64,000 nt of DNA from Pseudothioclava sp033100795 (GTDB lineage: Bacteria > Pseudomonadota > Alphaproteobacteria > Rhodobacterales > Rhodobacteraceae). The position numbers and the translations under genes were made by a program. Shown in pieces: positions 17,575 to 26,832 of the stretch (positions within the stretch are counted from its first letter, which is position 1; the number at the start of each line of letters is the position of its first letter). The notes under the pieces were generated by a model that was not told the origin of the DNA, made no database searches, and saw only the letters and a list, made by a program, of their open reading frames with translations. The stretch is taken from positions 124,001 through 188,000 of the forward strand of contig NZ_JAWLVI010000005.1 in the NCBI RefSeq assembly GCF_033100795.1, written 5' to 3'.

Positions 17575-17598
17575 CAAAGGGGCCAGTGGCCCCCTTGC

Positions 17599-18087
17599 TC
17601 AATCCGCCATCGCGATAATCAGCAGATAGGTCCAAAGCGTTCCGACGAGGGCAAGGCCCATCGGGAAATCGGCGCGTGTCCACGAGACCCAGTCAGGCGC
17701 CATCGTGCGCACCGCCGGAATGCGGCGCAATATCCGGTGGGCGGCAAACGCCCCCAGCAGGAATGCCGATAGCAGCATAATCATCAACTGGATATGGCCG
17801 GGGCCGGTAGCAAAGAAGGGCGCGGCAGCGGCGGCGAATTTTGCGTCGCCCGCCCCGAAATGCGCGATCAGGTTCAGCACAAAACCGATTGCCAGAACCA
17901 CCGCGAAGTGGCTCCAGCGCCAGGCGTAAACATCAAGCGGCAAGAGGAACGGACCGGCAACCGCAAAGACCACCAGCAGCGCCACCACCGCCGAGTTGCG
18001 GATCTTCATGTATTTCAGGTCGGTGAAAACCACCCAAGCACAGATCGGCGTGATCAGAACCAGAAATACAAGCGCCGAAACCGGCAT
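17599..18087 (-). CDS. tadV: Prepilin peptidase of the Tad system (CpaA/TadV)
   Basis: A24-family aspartyl protease of about 162 residues that removes the leader of Flp pilins at the inner membrane. The two catalytic aspartates are in FTDLKYMKIRN and GAGDAKF (GxGD motif), between several hydrophobic helices. It is the last gene of the minus-strand Tad series. The ATG start is preferred; a TTG 15 bases earlier, right after the tadD stop, would add five residues. Like other TadV proteins it lacks the N-terminal methylase domain of type IV pilus PilD. Confidence 0.88.
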   Translation of the reverse strand: MPVSALVFLVLITPICAWVVFTDLKYMKIRNSAVVALLVVFAVAGPFLLPLDVYAWRWSHFAVVLAIGFVLNLIAHFGAGDAKFAAAAAPFFATGPGHIQLMIMLLSAFLLGAFAAHRILRRIPAVRTMAPDWVSWTRADFPMGLALVGTLWTYLLIIAMAD

Positions 18088-18107
18088 TGTCAAACCAAGC
18101 AACTTAC

Positions 18108-18968
18108 CTACCCTTTGGCTACATTCGCATCCAGCGCGGCCAGGGCGCGCGCGGCTTCCTCGAAGTGCTGCGGATGCGTATCGACCGCTTCCTGCAACAG
18201 CCCCTTGCCGATCGCAACATCGCCCTGCTTGATCGCCGAAAGAGCTGCCGTATACAGCAGTTGCGCTTTCTCGGTCTGGGTCATGTCGACGACAGGCAGG
18301 TCATATTTGCGCTGGCTCGCACGCGCCAGAACAAGGTTGTTCTTGGTGGTGAAACGCGTCGGATCATAGGTCAGGGCTTCAGCAAACATCCGTTCCGCCG
18401 CTTTGGCGTCGCCGCGGGTCAGCTTGGAGTAGCCCCAGTTGTTATAAACCGGTCCGGGCTGCGTCGTCAGGCCAACGGCTGTTTCATAGAAGCTGTCGGA
18501 TTTCTTCCACTGCTTCTTGGAATCCGCGACCATTGCTTCAAGCTTGTAACGCTCGAAGGTTTCGTAGGTGGGGGGCACGGTTGCAAGGGTCGCTTGTGCA
18601 TCATCCCATTTGTTCGCACGGATCTGCGCTTGCGCCAGAAGCACCTTGTCCTCGTCGGTCGCGCCTTCCATCGTCACGACGTGCTGCCAGACCTTGATCG
18701 CCGCATCGGGATGGTTGGCCCGCACCAGAGACTTGGCCAGCCCGCGCTGCAGGTCGATCCGGTCGGGGTTTTCTTTCGTGCTGCGCTTGAAATAGGCGAC
18801 GGCTTCGTTCGGGTCGCTCGCGGTGAGCATGATGTCCGAAAGGTTGCTTTCATCAATTGCGTTCACGCTTTTGAGGGCGCGCGACACATCCGCATCCTTG
18901 TTGCCCATGCAGCCCGACAGGGCGAGGGCGCAGCCTGCAAGGGCCGCAATCATTACTGGGTGGCGCAT
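18108..18968 (-). CDS. tadD: TadD-like TPR lipoprotein
   Basis: Lipoprotein of 286 residues with a signal peptide ending in the lipobox LSGC (Cys20) and tetratricopeptide repeats, for example NEAVAYFKRSTKENPDRIDL and VYNNWGYSKLTRGDAKAAERMFAEAL. TadD proteins are thought to help localise or assemble the outer-membrane secretin, as pilotin-like factors do. It follows a second TPR lipoprotein gene by 22 bases, and which of the two is the functional TadD is open. Confidence 0.8.
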   Translation of the reverse strand: MRHPVMIAALAGCALALSGCMGNKDADVSRALKSVNAIDESNLSDIMLTASDPNEAVAYFKRSTKENPDRIDLQRGLAKSLVRANHPDAAIKVWQHVVTMEGATDEDKVLLAQAQIRANKWDDAQATLATVPPTYETFERYKLEAMVADSKKQWKKSDSFYETAVGLTTQPGPVYNNWGYSKLTRGDAKAAERMFAEALTYDPTRFTTKNNLVLARASQRKYDLPVVDMTQTEKAQLLYTAALSAIKQGDVAIGKGLLQEAVDTHPQHFEEAARALAALDANVAKG

Positions 18969-18990
18969 TTTGCGTCCTTTTTGCTCTGCC

Positions 18991-19560
18991 TCATTGCTTG
19001 GTCAGAAGGAGGTATTCACCTTGCCCCCGCCTGACCAGCGAGAAAGTCTTGTCTGCTGGCTCAACATAACCCGGATCGGCCTTTTTTGATAGCGCAATCC
19101 GCAGGTTTTCACGGATCGAGTCCGATTGGCCACTGTCAAGCGCATAGGCGGTCTGGAAAACGCGTGACGCTTCGGCGGCATTACCCTTTTCCATCAGCAC
19201 AACGCCAAGGTTGTTCCATGCGGGGACAAACTTCGGATCGGCCTCGATCGCGCGGCGAAGGATGTGTTCTGCCTGCCCGAGACGCCCTAGCTTCAGATTG
19301 GCCGAACCAATGGCAGAAAGCACGTCGACAGTCGCGCCTTGTTCCGAGGCCGCACGGTAATAGGCCTTCAGGGCCAGCTCGTATTCACTTGCCGCCATAA
19401 GCCTGTGCCCGACAGTCAACCCGTCGACCGCATCGCCCTCGGCAGCCATGCCGGGCGCATAGGGACTGCCATCCGATGCGGAAAGGCTGCCTGTGGTGCA
19501 GGCAGCCTGAAGGCTTAACGCAAGGGCGGCCACGACTGGCACGCAATACCGATACATCAT
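18991..19560 (-). CDS. TPR lipoprotein (second TadD-like)
   Basis: Protein of 189 residues with a signal peptide and likely lipobox LQAAC, then TPR motifs (ELALKAYYRAASEQG, RLGQAEHILRRAIEADPKFVPAWNNLG). It sits between tadC and the TadD-like gene in the same direction, so it belongs to the Tad operon. It shares the TPR repeat type with its neighbour but is shorter. Start: ATG behind ACAGG. Confidence 0.8.
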   Translation of the reverse strand: MMYRYCVPVVAALALSLQAACTTGSLSASDGSPYAPGMAAEGDAVDGLTVGHRLMAASEYELALKAYYRAASEQGATVDVLSAIGSANLKLGRLGQAEHILRRAIEADPKFVPAWNNLGVVLMEKGNAAEASRVFQTAYALDSGQSDSIRENLRIALSKKADPGYVEPADKTFSLVRRGQGEYLLLTKQ

Positions 19561-19587
19561 CAGAACCTGTCCGGTCGGTTTGGGTCG

Positions 19588-20571
19588 TTAGCGACCGATC
19601 GACTTGAAGTTCTCCATCATATCATAGACCGAAGGTCCGACAAGGATGATGAGGAGCGGCGGAACCGTGAACATCATCGTCCCCAGCGTCATCTTCGTCG
19701 GGATCTTGTTGGCGGCCTCTTCCGCGCGCAGCACGCGCTTGTCGCGCATATCGGCGGCATAAAGGCGCAGCGCCTCGGCGATCGAGGTGCCGAACTGCTG
19801 CGACTGGATCATCACGGTGACAAAGCTCTGCACATCCTGCACGCCCGAGCGTTCGCCAAAGGCGCGCAGAACCGTGGGCTTGTCCAGACCGGCCTTGATT
19901 TCGTGCGAGACGGTCTCGAATTCCTCGGCGAGCGCGGGATATGAGCGCACCAGTTCTTTCGAGACGCGGATAATCCCCTGATCGAGCGACTGCCCCGCCT
20001 CCACGCAGACCAGCAGCATATCCAGCGCGTCGGGGAAGCCTTGCTGGATTTCGAGCTTGCGGGCCTCGATGCGTTTGTTGACCCAGCGTTTGGGGGCGTA
20101 ATACCCGAAGGCGCCAGGCAAAAGCACCGACATGATCATCTGGGTCGAGCTGATCCCGACCTCGCTTTTGGCGTTCGAGAGCATGGCATAGATCACGCCA
20201 AGCGCCAGAAACCCAAGCCCCATGCCGAACTGGATCGCGTGGAAAGTCCGCACGGCAGTGGGCGATTTGTAGCCCGCCGATTGTAGCCATTTGCGCGAGG
20301 TCGTCATTTCCTCGGCGCTTTTCGGCTCAAGGAAGTTGGCGTATTTCTCAAGTTTCTTTGAGCCGCTCTGACGCAGTTGCGGACTGTTCGACCCCTGCGA
20401 TGCCTGCCCCTTCTCGGCAATGCTGGCGCGCAGTTTGTCCAAAGGATCGACGCGCTTTTTCATCATCGAAGGGATGGTCGCCAGGATCATCATCGCGCCC
20501 AGAAAGCCCAGGACAATGACCGGCCCCATAGGCCCAAGTTTGTCGGTGATGAGGGTGAGTATCTGGTCCAT
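19588..20571 (-). CDS. tadC: Tad inner-membrane platform protein TadC
   Basis: GspF-domain (T2SSF) membrane protein of 327 residues that, with TadB, forms the platform through which the CpaF ATPase drives Flp pilus assembly. It has an N-terminal membrane segment, the domain PDALDMLLVCVEAGQSLDQGI...LAEEFETVSHEIKAG and a C-terminal FTVPPLLIILVGPS helix. A GGAG Shine-Dalgarno precedes the ATG. It follows tadB by ten bases. Confidence 0.9.
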   Translation of the reverse strand: MDQILTLITDKLGPMGPVIVLGFLGAMMILATIPSMMKKRVDPLDKLRASIAEKGQASQGSNSPQLRQSGSKKLEKYANFLEPKSAEEMTTSRKWLQSAGYKSPTAVRTFHAIQFGMGLGFLALGVIYAMLSNAKSEVGISSTQMIMSVLLPGAFGYYAPKRWVNKRIEARKLEIQQGFPDALDMLLVCVEAGQSLDQGIIRVSKELVRSYPALAEEFETVSHEIKAGLDKPTVLRAFGERSGVQDVQSFVTVMIQSQQFGTSIAEALRLYAADMRDKRVLRAEEAANKIPTKMTLGTMMFTVPPLLIILVGPSVYDMMENFKSIGR

Positions 20572-20581
20572 GGCTATCTCC

Positions 20582-21550
20582 TCATACCTTGATGGTGGTC
20601 ATGATCTTCATGAAGATCACGTTGCACGCGAGCAGGGCGAAAACGACAATCGCGGTGGGCATGAAGGCGGGGGTTTCCTTGACGTCGTCGTAGTAATCCG
20701 GCGCGATCACCTGGATCACGACCAGAATGACCAGCGGGAACCCCGAAAGGAACATGCCCGACCATTTCGGTTCGGCGGTAATGGCGCGCACGCGGCGGAA
20801 CAGGCGAAAGCGCGAGCGGATCACCTTGGCCAGGCCTTCCAGCACTTCGGCGAGGTTGCCCCCCGAGGTCTGCTGGATCGACACGGCCACGGCAAGAAAG
20901 CGCAAATCCTGCATGTCCAGACGCTCGGCCAGATCCTTCAGGGAGTCCGCCATATTGCGCCCGTAGGCCGCCTCGTCCGAAATGATGCCGAACTCGGAGC
21001 CGAGCGGATCGGGGATTTCATTGGCCACCGCCTGCACCGCCGACGAGAACGGGTGCCCGACGCGGAGCGCCCGCACCATCAGTTCAACCGCGTCAGGCAG
21101 TTGTTCCTCAGCCATCGCGAGGCGTTTCTTCGCCTTCGACGAGACCCAGAAATAGACCCCGCCAAAGCCCATCAGCACGGCCAGCCCGAAGCGGGTCGCG
21201 ATGTCGGCCTGCGTCGCAAGCGAAAGGCCCGCAAAGGCAAAGATGCTCAGCCCGACCATCAGCGCGATCAGAACAAGCGGCGAGAAGGCAATATTCGCCA
21301 TCTGCGCCTGTTTCGCGAGGATCGAGTAAAGCGGAATACCCTTGCTTTTGAGGTGCTGCGTCGCTTCCTTGCGGAGCTGTTCCAGCACCTGCTCGCGCCG
21401 CCCGCCCTTTTCCAGAAGGTCAAGGCGGCGGTTCACCTTGGCGTTCAGCGAGATCGACTTGCCGAAAACCAGAATGTAGATGCCTTCAACCAGCAACAGA
21501 ACCGCGACGAAGATCAGGCCGTAGATGATCGGTGTGGGCGAAAGGATCAT
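20582..21550 (-). CDS. tadB: Tad inner-membrane platform protein TadB
   Basis: GspF-domain protein of 322 residues and partner of TadC. Recognisable parts are LPDAVELMVRALRVGHPFSSAVQAV and DLRFLAVAVSIQQTSGGNLAEVLEGLA, with membrane helices at both ends. It lies 12 bases after cpaF and 10 before tadC, with GGAG in front of the ATG, consistent with one transcript. Confidence 0.9.
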   Translation of the reverse strand: MILSPTPIIYGLIFVAVLLLVEGIYILVFGKSISLNAKVNRRLDLLEKGGRREQVLEQLRKEATQHLKSKGIPLYSILAKQAQMANIAFSPLVLIALMVGLSIFAFAGLSLATQADIATRFGLAVLMGFGGVYFWVSSKAKKRLAMAEEQLPDAVELMVRALRVGHPFSSAVQAVANEIPDPLGSEFGIISDEAAYGRNMADSLKDLAERLDMQDLRFLAVAVSIQQTSGGNLAEVLEGLAKVIRSRFRLFRRVRAITAEPKWSGMFLSGFPLVILVVIQVIAPDYYDDVKETPAFMPTAIVVFALLACNVIFMKIMTTIKV

Positions 21551-21562
21551 GGCGTCTCTCCG

Positions 21563-23017
21563 TTAGTCCTGAACCGGTTCGTAGATCGAGGCCGGCAGGT
21601 CATAGCCCCACTGGCGGAAGCGATCCGAGTAATGCGAGCGAACGCCCGTCGCGGTGAAGCGGCCGATGATCTTGCCGTCGGGCGCAAGCCCCAGACGCTC
21701 GTAGCGGAAAATCTCCTGCATTGAGATAACATCGCCTTCCATACCGGTAATTTCGGTGATCGAGGTCATCCGGCGCGAGCCGTCCTGCAGACGCGATGCC
21801 TGCACGATCAGGTTCACAGCCGAGGCAATCTGCGAGCGCACGGCCTTGATCGGCATTTCGATACCGGCCATCGCGACCATGTTTTCCAGACGTGAAATAC
21901 CGTCGCGGGCCGAGTTCGCGTGGATCGTGGTCATCGACCCGTCGTGGCCGGTGTTCATCGCCTGAAGCATGTCGATGACCTCTTCGCCGCGGGTTTCGCC
22001 CACGATGATCCGGTCCGGGCGCATCCGCAGCGCGTTGCGCAGACAGTCGCGCTGGCTGACCTCGCCCTTGCCTTCGACGTTCGGCGGGCGGCTTTCCATC
22101 CGGCCGACGTGGATCTGCTGGAGCTGGAGTTCCGCCGTATCTTCGATTGTCAGGATGCGTTCAGAGTTGTCGATAAAGGACGACAGGGCGTTCAGCGTCG
22201 TGGTTTTACCCGAACCCGTCCCGCCCGAAACGATCACATTCAGACGCGTCGCGACAGCGGCTTGCAGATAGGCGGCCATTTCCTCGGTGAAGGCGCCGAA
22301 CCGCACGAGGTCGTCGATGCCCAGCTTGTCCTTTTTGAACTTACGGATCGAGACCAGCGAGCCATCCACCGCAACCGGCGGCACCATCGCGTTAAAGCGC
22401 GAGCCATCGCGCAGACGGGCGTCAACATAGGGGTTCGATTCATCGACACGGCGCCCCACAGCGGAGACGATCTTGTCGATGATCCGCAGAAGGTGGCGTT
22501 CGTCCTTGAAGGTGGTGTCGGTCAGTTCGAGTTTACCGGCGCGTTCCACGAACACCTGTTGCGGACCGTTTACCAGAATATCGTTGACGGTTTCGTCTTT
22601 GAGCAACGGCTCCAGCGGACCAAGGCCCATCACCTCGTCGTAAAGCTCGTTGTTCAGCGCCTGCCGGTCTGCCGAGGTCAGCGCCATCGCGAGATCGGAC
22701 AAAGCCTCGTTGGTGATCGCCGCGATTTCGTGGCGCAGGTCGGCCTCGCGCGCGCCTTCAAGGGCAGCGAGGTTAAGATTTTCCAGAAGGCGTTTGTGAA
22801 GCTCGACCTTGACCTCGCTCATGCGCTCCTTGCGCTTCTTGTCCTTATCCGCCGCAGGGGCGGTGGCGGGCGCACGGGCCACCAGCGGTTTGCGCTGGAT
22901 CGCGGAGCGCGCGACGTCAGATGCCGCGGGCGCCTCGGGCTTTGGCACCGCCTGAAGCGGAGCGGCACCCTTCGGAATGGCGGCGGTCGGAGCGGTTTTT
23001 TTGTAACGCGAGAACAT
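21563..23017 (-). CDS. cpaF: Tad secretion/assembly ATPase (CpaF/TadA)
   Basis: Hexameric GspE-type ATPase powering Flp pilus extension. The 484-residue protein has a basic, Ala/Pro-rich N-terminal tail (~1-70), an N-domain, Walker A SGGTGSGKTTTLNAL, the Asp box ILTIEDTAELQL, Walker B-like RPDRIIVGETRG and the His box MNTGHDGSMTTIHAN. Length and motif order are as expected for CpaF. It follows cpaE by 19 bases. Confidence 0.95.
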   Translation of the reverse strand: MFSRYKKTAPTAAIPKGAAPLQAVPKPEAPAASDVARSAIQRKPLVARAPATAPAADKDKKRKERMSEVKVELHKRLLENLNLAALEGAREADLRHEIAAITNEALSDLAMALTSADRQALNNELYDEVMGLGPLEPLLKDETVNDILVNGPQQVFVERAGKLELTDTTFKDERHLLRIIDKIVSAVGRRVDESNPYVDARLRDGSRFNAMVPPVAVDGSLVSIRKFKKDKLGIDDLVRFGAFTEEMAAYLQAAVATRLNVIVSGGTGSGKTTTLNALSSFIDNSERILTIEDTAELQLQQIHVGRMESRPPNVEGKGEVSQRDCLRNALRMRPDRIIVGETRGEEVIDMLQAMNTGHDGSMTTIHANSARDGISRLENMVAMAGIEMPIKAVRSQIASAVNLIVQASRLQDGSRRMTSITEITGMEGDVISMQEIFRYERLGLAPDGKIIGRFTATGVRSHYSDRFRQWGYDLPASIYEPVQD

Positions 23018-23036
23018 CTGGGAACCTTTATCGCAA

Positions 23037-24305
23037 TCAGGCCGAGCCAGCGGCTTCGGCAGCCTGGCTCAACTCGGCAACAGAATAGGCAAGCTTCTGA
23101 ATTTCCTTACGCAGCGGTGCTTTGGCTGCGGTTTCGGCCAGCGGCATTCCGTGGTCATTCGCCTGCGTGATCGGCTTGCCACCATCCGAAAGCAAAACCT
23201 CGATCGAGATACCAAGGCTTTCGGCCATCCGCTTGATCCGCGATTTACCGGTCAGGTCGGTGAACTTCGGTGCACGGTTGAGCAGATAGCGCATCTTTTC
23301 GGTCGGCAGACCTTCGGCTTGCAGGGCGCGCACCATCCGCAGCGTATTCTGCGCCGAGCGCATATCCAGTTCGAGCAGCGCCATATAGAGGTGCGACTGG
23401 CGCAGGACGGCCTCGGTCCAGGACACGATGGTCGAGGGCATGTCGATGATGACAAAGTCGAAATTGGCGCGTGCCATGTCGATCAGGCGGTCCACATCTT
23501 CTGTCGAAATCAGGTCGAGCGGCAGCATGTCTTGCGGCGCGGTCAGCACATGGAGCTTGTCGTTGAAGGTCAGCAATGCCTGCTTGAAGACCTCGGCGTC
23601 CATATGCGCCGTGTCGGACAAGAGATCAAAGATCACCTCGCGGCGCGGCAGGTCCAGATAGGTCGCAACCGACCCGAACTGCAGATCGAGATCCAGCAAG
23701 CAGACGCGCGGGCTATAGCCTTGCGACTTTTTGTTGCCCGAGTTCATAGATGCCAGTTCCCAGGCAAGGTTCACCGCGACGGTCGTGGCGCCAACGCCCC
23801 CCGACAGACCGTGAACGGCCAGAACGACGCCGTCCTTGCCGCCCGAGGCCTCGAAGGTCGGCGGGGTGGCATTGGTGGGGTAGGCCGCAGGTATATCGGA
23901 TTGCCCAAGGCGTTCGACCGCGTCGTGCAGTGCTCCTTCGGGAAGCGGGTAGGGCACGAAATCATCGGCGCCAAGACGCAGCAACTGATGCAGGGCGATC
24001 GGGCTGACCTCGTCCGCGATCAGGATCACGCGGACCCCCTTTTCCTTGGCCGAGGTGATAATGCCGGAGATCTTGTTCAGATCGCCCTCATCTTCGCCAT
24101 CGACCGCGATCGCGATAAACTCGAGCGCTTCGGAATCCGGTTGGTTCAGAAATGCCACCGCATCGTCAAATCCCAGATCGCCCCAGCTTTCGCCAAGCTC
24201 GGTTTCCATATCCTCGATCAGAAGATCGAAGTTCGATACATCCCGCGAGACCGTGCACGCCAGAATGGGTGCGGGTTCGGGAGTCAGAACAGCAGCTGCA
24301 GTCAT
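23037..24305 (-). CDS. cpaE: Tad localisation ATPase-like protein CpaE/TadZ
   Basis: ParA/MinD-superfamily protein of 422 residues with an N-terminal receiver-like region (~10-140) and a MinD-like domain. The deviant Walker A reads LSGGVGATT, so both lysines of the usual KGGxGKT motif are missing; I recall the same GA replacement in other CpaE/TadZ proteins. LLDLDLQFGS and FVIIDMPST follow. These proteins place the pilus machine at the pole. I chose the ATG behind AAAGGACCTGAGG; a longer frame upstream runs through the promoter region. Confidence 0.9.
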   Translation of the reverse strand: MTAAAVLTPEPAPILACTVSRDVSNFDLLIEDMETELGESWGDLGFDDAVAFLNQPDSEALEFIAIAVDGEDEGDLNKISGIITSAKEKGVRVILIADEVSPIALHQLLRLGADDFVPYPLPEGALHDAVERLGQSDIPAAYPTNATPPTFEASGGKDGVVLAVHGLSGGVGATTVAVNLAWELASMNSGNKKSQGYSPRVCLLDLDLQFGSVATYLDLPRREVIFDLLSDTAHMDAEVFKQALLTFNDKLHVLTAPQDMLPLDLISTEDVDRLIDMARANFDFVIIDMPSTIVSWTEAVLRQSHLYMALLELDMRSAQNTLRMVRALQAEGLPTEKMRYLLNRAPKFTDLTGKSRIKRMAESLGISIEVLLSDGGKPITQANDHGMPLAETAAKAPLRKEIQKLAYSVAELSQAAEAAGSA

Positions 24306-24430
24306 CGCCTCAGGTCCTTTTCTCTTGGCCCGGAGATGTCTCGGAGGGGGTGTGCTTTCGGCCCCGCGACAGTTTCCGAACCCGATGCGACTCGTTGGAC
24401 GCACCTTGTCTTCAGGTTCGAAAATCGCGG

Positions 24431-24449
24431 CCAATCTTGGCGAGATTGG
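24431..24449. promoter_or_regulatory. Inverted repeat upstream of cpaE
   Basis: CCAATCT-TGGCG-AGATTGG, 7-base perfect arms, about 125 bases before the cpaE start, in the 170-base stretch between the upstream terminator and the gene. It may be an operator for the second Tad transcript; no regulator can be named. Confidence 0.35.
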
Positions 24450-24496
24450 GGCCGAAATGTTCCAATTGTGGGGATTTGCGCGACGATCAATAAAAA

Positions 24497-24525
24497 AAGC
24501 GGGCTTTGTTTTCACAAGCCCGCTT
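24497..24525 (-). terminator. Rho-independent terminator after the OmpA-like gene
   Basis: Stem AAGCGGGCTT/AAGCCCGCTT with a short loop, followed on the minus strand by seven T residues. This is a strong intrinsic terminator between the rcpA unit and cpaE, so cpaE and the genes after it need their own promoter or read-through. Confidence 0.85.
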
Positions 24526-24555
24526 CATTCGGAAACAATCGTGTCGTTGCTGCGA

Positions 24556-25206
24556 TTATTCGCCGCGAGTATCTGTCGCTGTGGTGAGCGGCAAGGCCGA
24601 TGCCGACTGCACATATTCGCGGAACACGACGGTTGCGTATTTGCCGTTCAAAATCAATGGATTGGTCTTGACGAAGCCAGAAACCTCGGTGACGGTGCGG
24701 CGGTTGGCCTCGTTCGGGGACTGGGTGTAAACTAGGGGCTGCGTCTCGCCGTAGCTGACCACGGCCTCCAGCCGCGACTTCGAAATCCCCTGTGCGGCAA
24801 GGAAATTCACCACCGCGCGGGCGCGGCGCATACCAAGCGCCTTGTTGTAGCTGTTCGATCCGACGAGATCAGTGTGCCCGTAAACGCGGAAACGCACCTC
24901 GGGGAACTGCTTGATCCAGTCCGCCTGCTGACGCAGCGCGGCCTGAGCTCCCGCCTCAAGCACCGACGAGTTGAAGGCGAAATTGACCGTATTCGGCACA
25001 TCGCTTGCGAACCGCCGGGTCAGCGAGATCGCATAATCGCGCGCCCCCGTCTGGATCAGCGTGTTGTTCATCGTGGCATTGCCGAAGCTCCCGACGTCAA
25101 GGCTGCTGCCTGCCTCGGAGTAGAAGTTCCGCATCATGCCGGAGCTGCACCCGGAAAGTGCGAATGCTGTGGCCAGACAGGCCAGCGTCAGTGATGTCTT
25201 TCTCAT
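24556..25206 (-). CDS. OmpA-domain lipoprotein of the Tad locus
   Basis: Lipoprotein of 216 residues: signal peptide ending in LSGC, then an OmpA/MotB-type peptidoglycan-binding domain (NTVNFAFNSSVLEAGA, RVYGHTDLVGSNSYNKALGMRRARAVVNFLA). It occupies the slot used in other Tad loci by CpaD or RcpB, an outer-membrane partner of the secretin, and could anchor the channel to the cell wall. I used the ATG with GGGGGC upstream; an earlier ATG three bases after the rcpA stop would add seven residues. Confidence 0.82.
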   Translation of the reverse strand: MRKTSLTLACLATAFALSGCSSGMMRNFYSEAGSSLDVGSFGNATMNNTLIQTGARDYAISLTRRFASDVPNTVNFAFNSSVLEAGAQAALRQQADWIKQFPEVRFRVYGHTDLVGSNSYNKALGMRRARAVVNFLAAQGISKSRLEAVVSYGETQPLVYTQSPNEANRRTVTEVSGFVKTNPLILNGKYATVVFREYVQSASALPLTTATDTRGE

Positions 25207-25230
25207 TTTCTGCCCCCGCTGTGCCATGGC

Positions 25231-26631
25231 CTATTCCATCACATATCCATAAGACCCCGAGAAGTCCTGTTTCGCCACTTCGGCCGCAGCTCCGGATTTC
25301 GGGGCTTTCTCTGTCTTTCCGAAGAGGAACAGTTCCGCTTCGCTCGGCGGGCGGACACGGTCGGTCGGCAGCGCCAGCGCTTCGCCGCGCGTCGGCGTTA
25401 CAAGATGCGGCGTGACAATGATGACCAGTTCGGATTGCTGGCGCTCGTAATCGGCCGAACGGAACAGTGCCCCCAGAACCGGGATGTCGCCCAGCCACGG
25501 CACTTGCGAACTCAGGTCGGTGAAATCGTCCTGCAAGAGGCCCGCAATCGCGAAGCTGTCACCGTCGCGCATTTCGACCGTGGTCGAGGTGCGACGGGTG
25601 CGGAAGGCGTTCAACTCGAACCCGTTGGCGGTCAACGAAACGGACGGGTCGATGCCGGAAACCTCGGCCGAGATTTCAAGATTCATGATGTCGCCATCGA
25701 CGACACGCGGCGTGAATGCCAGCGACACGCCGAAGGGCTTATACTCTACCGTGACAGTGTTGTTGTCTTGCGAAACCGGGATCGGATATTCGCCGCCGGC
25801 AAGGAAATCGGCCTTTTGGCCGGAAAGCGCGGTCAGGTTCGGTTCGGCCAAAGTGCGCACGGCGCCTTTGGATTCAAGCGCTTCCAGAAGAACAGCCATT
25901 TCCAGGCCGCCGATGGACGCACCGATTTTCAAGGCGCCGACCGTTTCACCTTTGGGTGTGATGGATGTGCCGGTCGGAGAGTTGTCGCTCGAGAGGAAGG
26001 TGCCGGTTTCCGCGCCGCTCCAGTTTGAGGCGGAGTTCACGAAACCCACCGAGCCGGACAGGTTTTTCGCGACCGAGCGCGACATTTCGGCGAAACGGAC
26101 CTTCAGCATGACCTGCTGGGTGCCGCCGACGCTCATCAGGTTAGAAACCCGGCCCGGGGCATAGCGTTCTGCCAGATCGAGTGCGCGATCAAGCCTTGCC
26201 AAAGAGGTAACCGTGCCCGACAGGACGATGCCGTCATTTGCGGTCCGCACCTCGATGCTCTCACCCGGCAGGATCTGCTTGAGGCGTTCTTTGAATTCAG
26301 CAACGTCGGGGGTGACCTGCACTTCGACGTTCGAGATCAGTTTACCGTCGCCGCCGAGTATGGTCATCGTTGTGCGGCCGGGAACCTTGCCCAGAACATA
26401 GATCGTGCGATCCGAAAGGGTTGTGATGTCTGCAATGCCGGGGTTGGCGATGGAAAGCTCGGCGAAGGGAGCATCGCTCTCTACAACGACCGCGCGGTTC
26501 ATCGGCACGCTCAAAGGGCTTGCGCTCGTGCCAGACATCACGCGCAGGGTTTCGGCATGTGCCGGTGCCAGGGTGGTCATGCCAAGGGTAAGCCCCAGCA
26601 AACAAGCCTGAAAAATCGTCTTCATCATCAT
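25231..26631 (-). CDS. rcpA: Tad outer-membrane secretin (CpaC/RcpA)
   Basis: Outer-membrane channel for the Flp pilus. The 466-residue protein has a signal peptide ending APAHA, an N-terminal pilus-type domain (PMNRAVVVESDAPFAELSI), a BON-like segment (ESIEVRTANDGIVLSGTV) and the C-terminal secretin domain (TLAEPNLTALSGQKADFLAG, VPWLGDIPVLGALFRS). Three ATGs in a row form the start; CAGGATCACC precedes the first. It begins beyond a terminator that follows rcpC. Confidence 0.93.
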   Translation of the reverse strand: MMMKTIFQACLLGLTLGMTTLAPAHAETLRVMSGTSASPLSVPMNRAVVVESDAPFAELSIANPGIADITTLSDRTIYVLGKVPGRTTMTILGGDGKLISNVEVQVTPDVAEFKERLKQILPGESIEVRTANDGIVLSGTVTSLARLDRALDLAERYAPGRVSNLMSVGGTQQVMLKVRFAEMSRSVAKNLSGSVGFVNSASNWSGAETGTFLSSDNSPTGTSITPKGETVGALKIGASIGGLEMAVLLEALESKGAVRTLAEPNLTALSGQKADFLAGGEYPIPVSQDNNTVTVEYKPFGVSLAFTPRVVDGDIMNLEISAEVSGIDPSVSLTANGFELNAFRTRRTSTTVEMRDGDSFAIAGLLQDDFTDLSSQVPWLGDIPVLGALFRSADYERQQSELVIIVTPHLVTPTRGEALALPTDRVRPPSEAELFLFGKTEKAPKSGAAAEVAKQDFSGSYGYVME

Positions 26632-26789
26632 GGTGATCCTGCCTCTCTGATCACGCCAATCCACAGGTCTGACGCCCGCTTATTTGGTATTCCTGCCCAA
26701 TATCTTTTGAACAATGCCGGAAAAGCCGAATCTTTGCAAGAATCAAACCTTTGCAGCGTCAAATTCACGCAAAACCTGTTGCAAAAAGC

Positions 26790-26819
26790 CTAAAAGCCCG
26801 CCGTGGGGCGGGCTTTTAG
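26790..26819 (-). terminator. Intrinsic terminator between rcpC and rcpA
   Basis: A perfect 13-base stem (CTAAAAGCCCGCC/GGCGGGCTTTTAG) with a 4-base loop sits 14 bases after the rcpC stop. On the minus strand it is followed by GCTTTTTGC. It would separate the pilin/rcpC transcript from the secretin and motor genes, or act as a partial attenuator that lowers their expression. Confidence 0.8.
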
Positions 26820-26832
26820 TGGCGTTTGTGGC

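Noticed and set aside
20420..23170. Long plus-strand frames over tadB, tadC and cpaF
   Set aside because: The Tad genes on the minus strand have clear motifs; the plus-strand products are low-complexity His/Arg/Gln-rich shadows.
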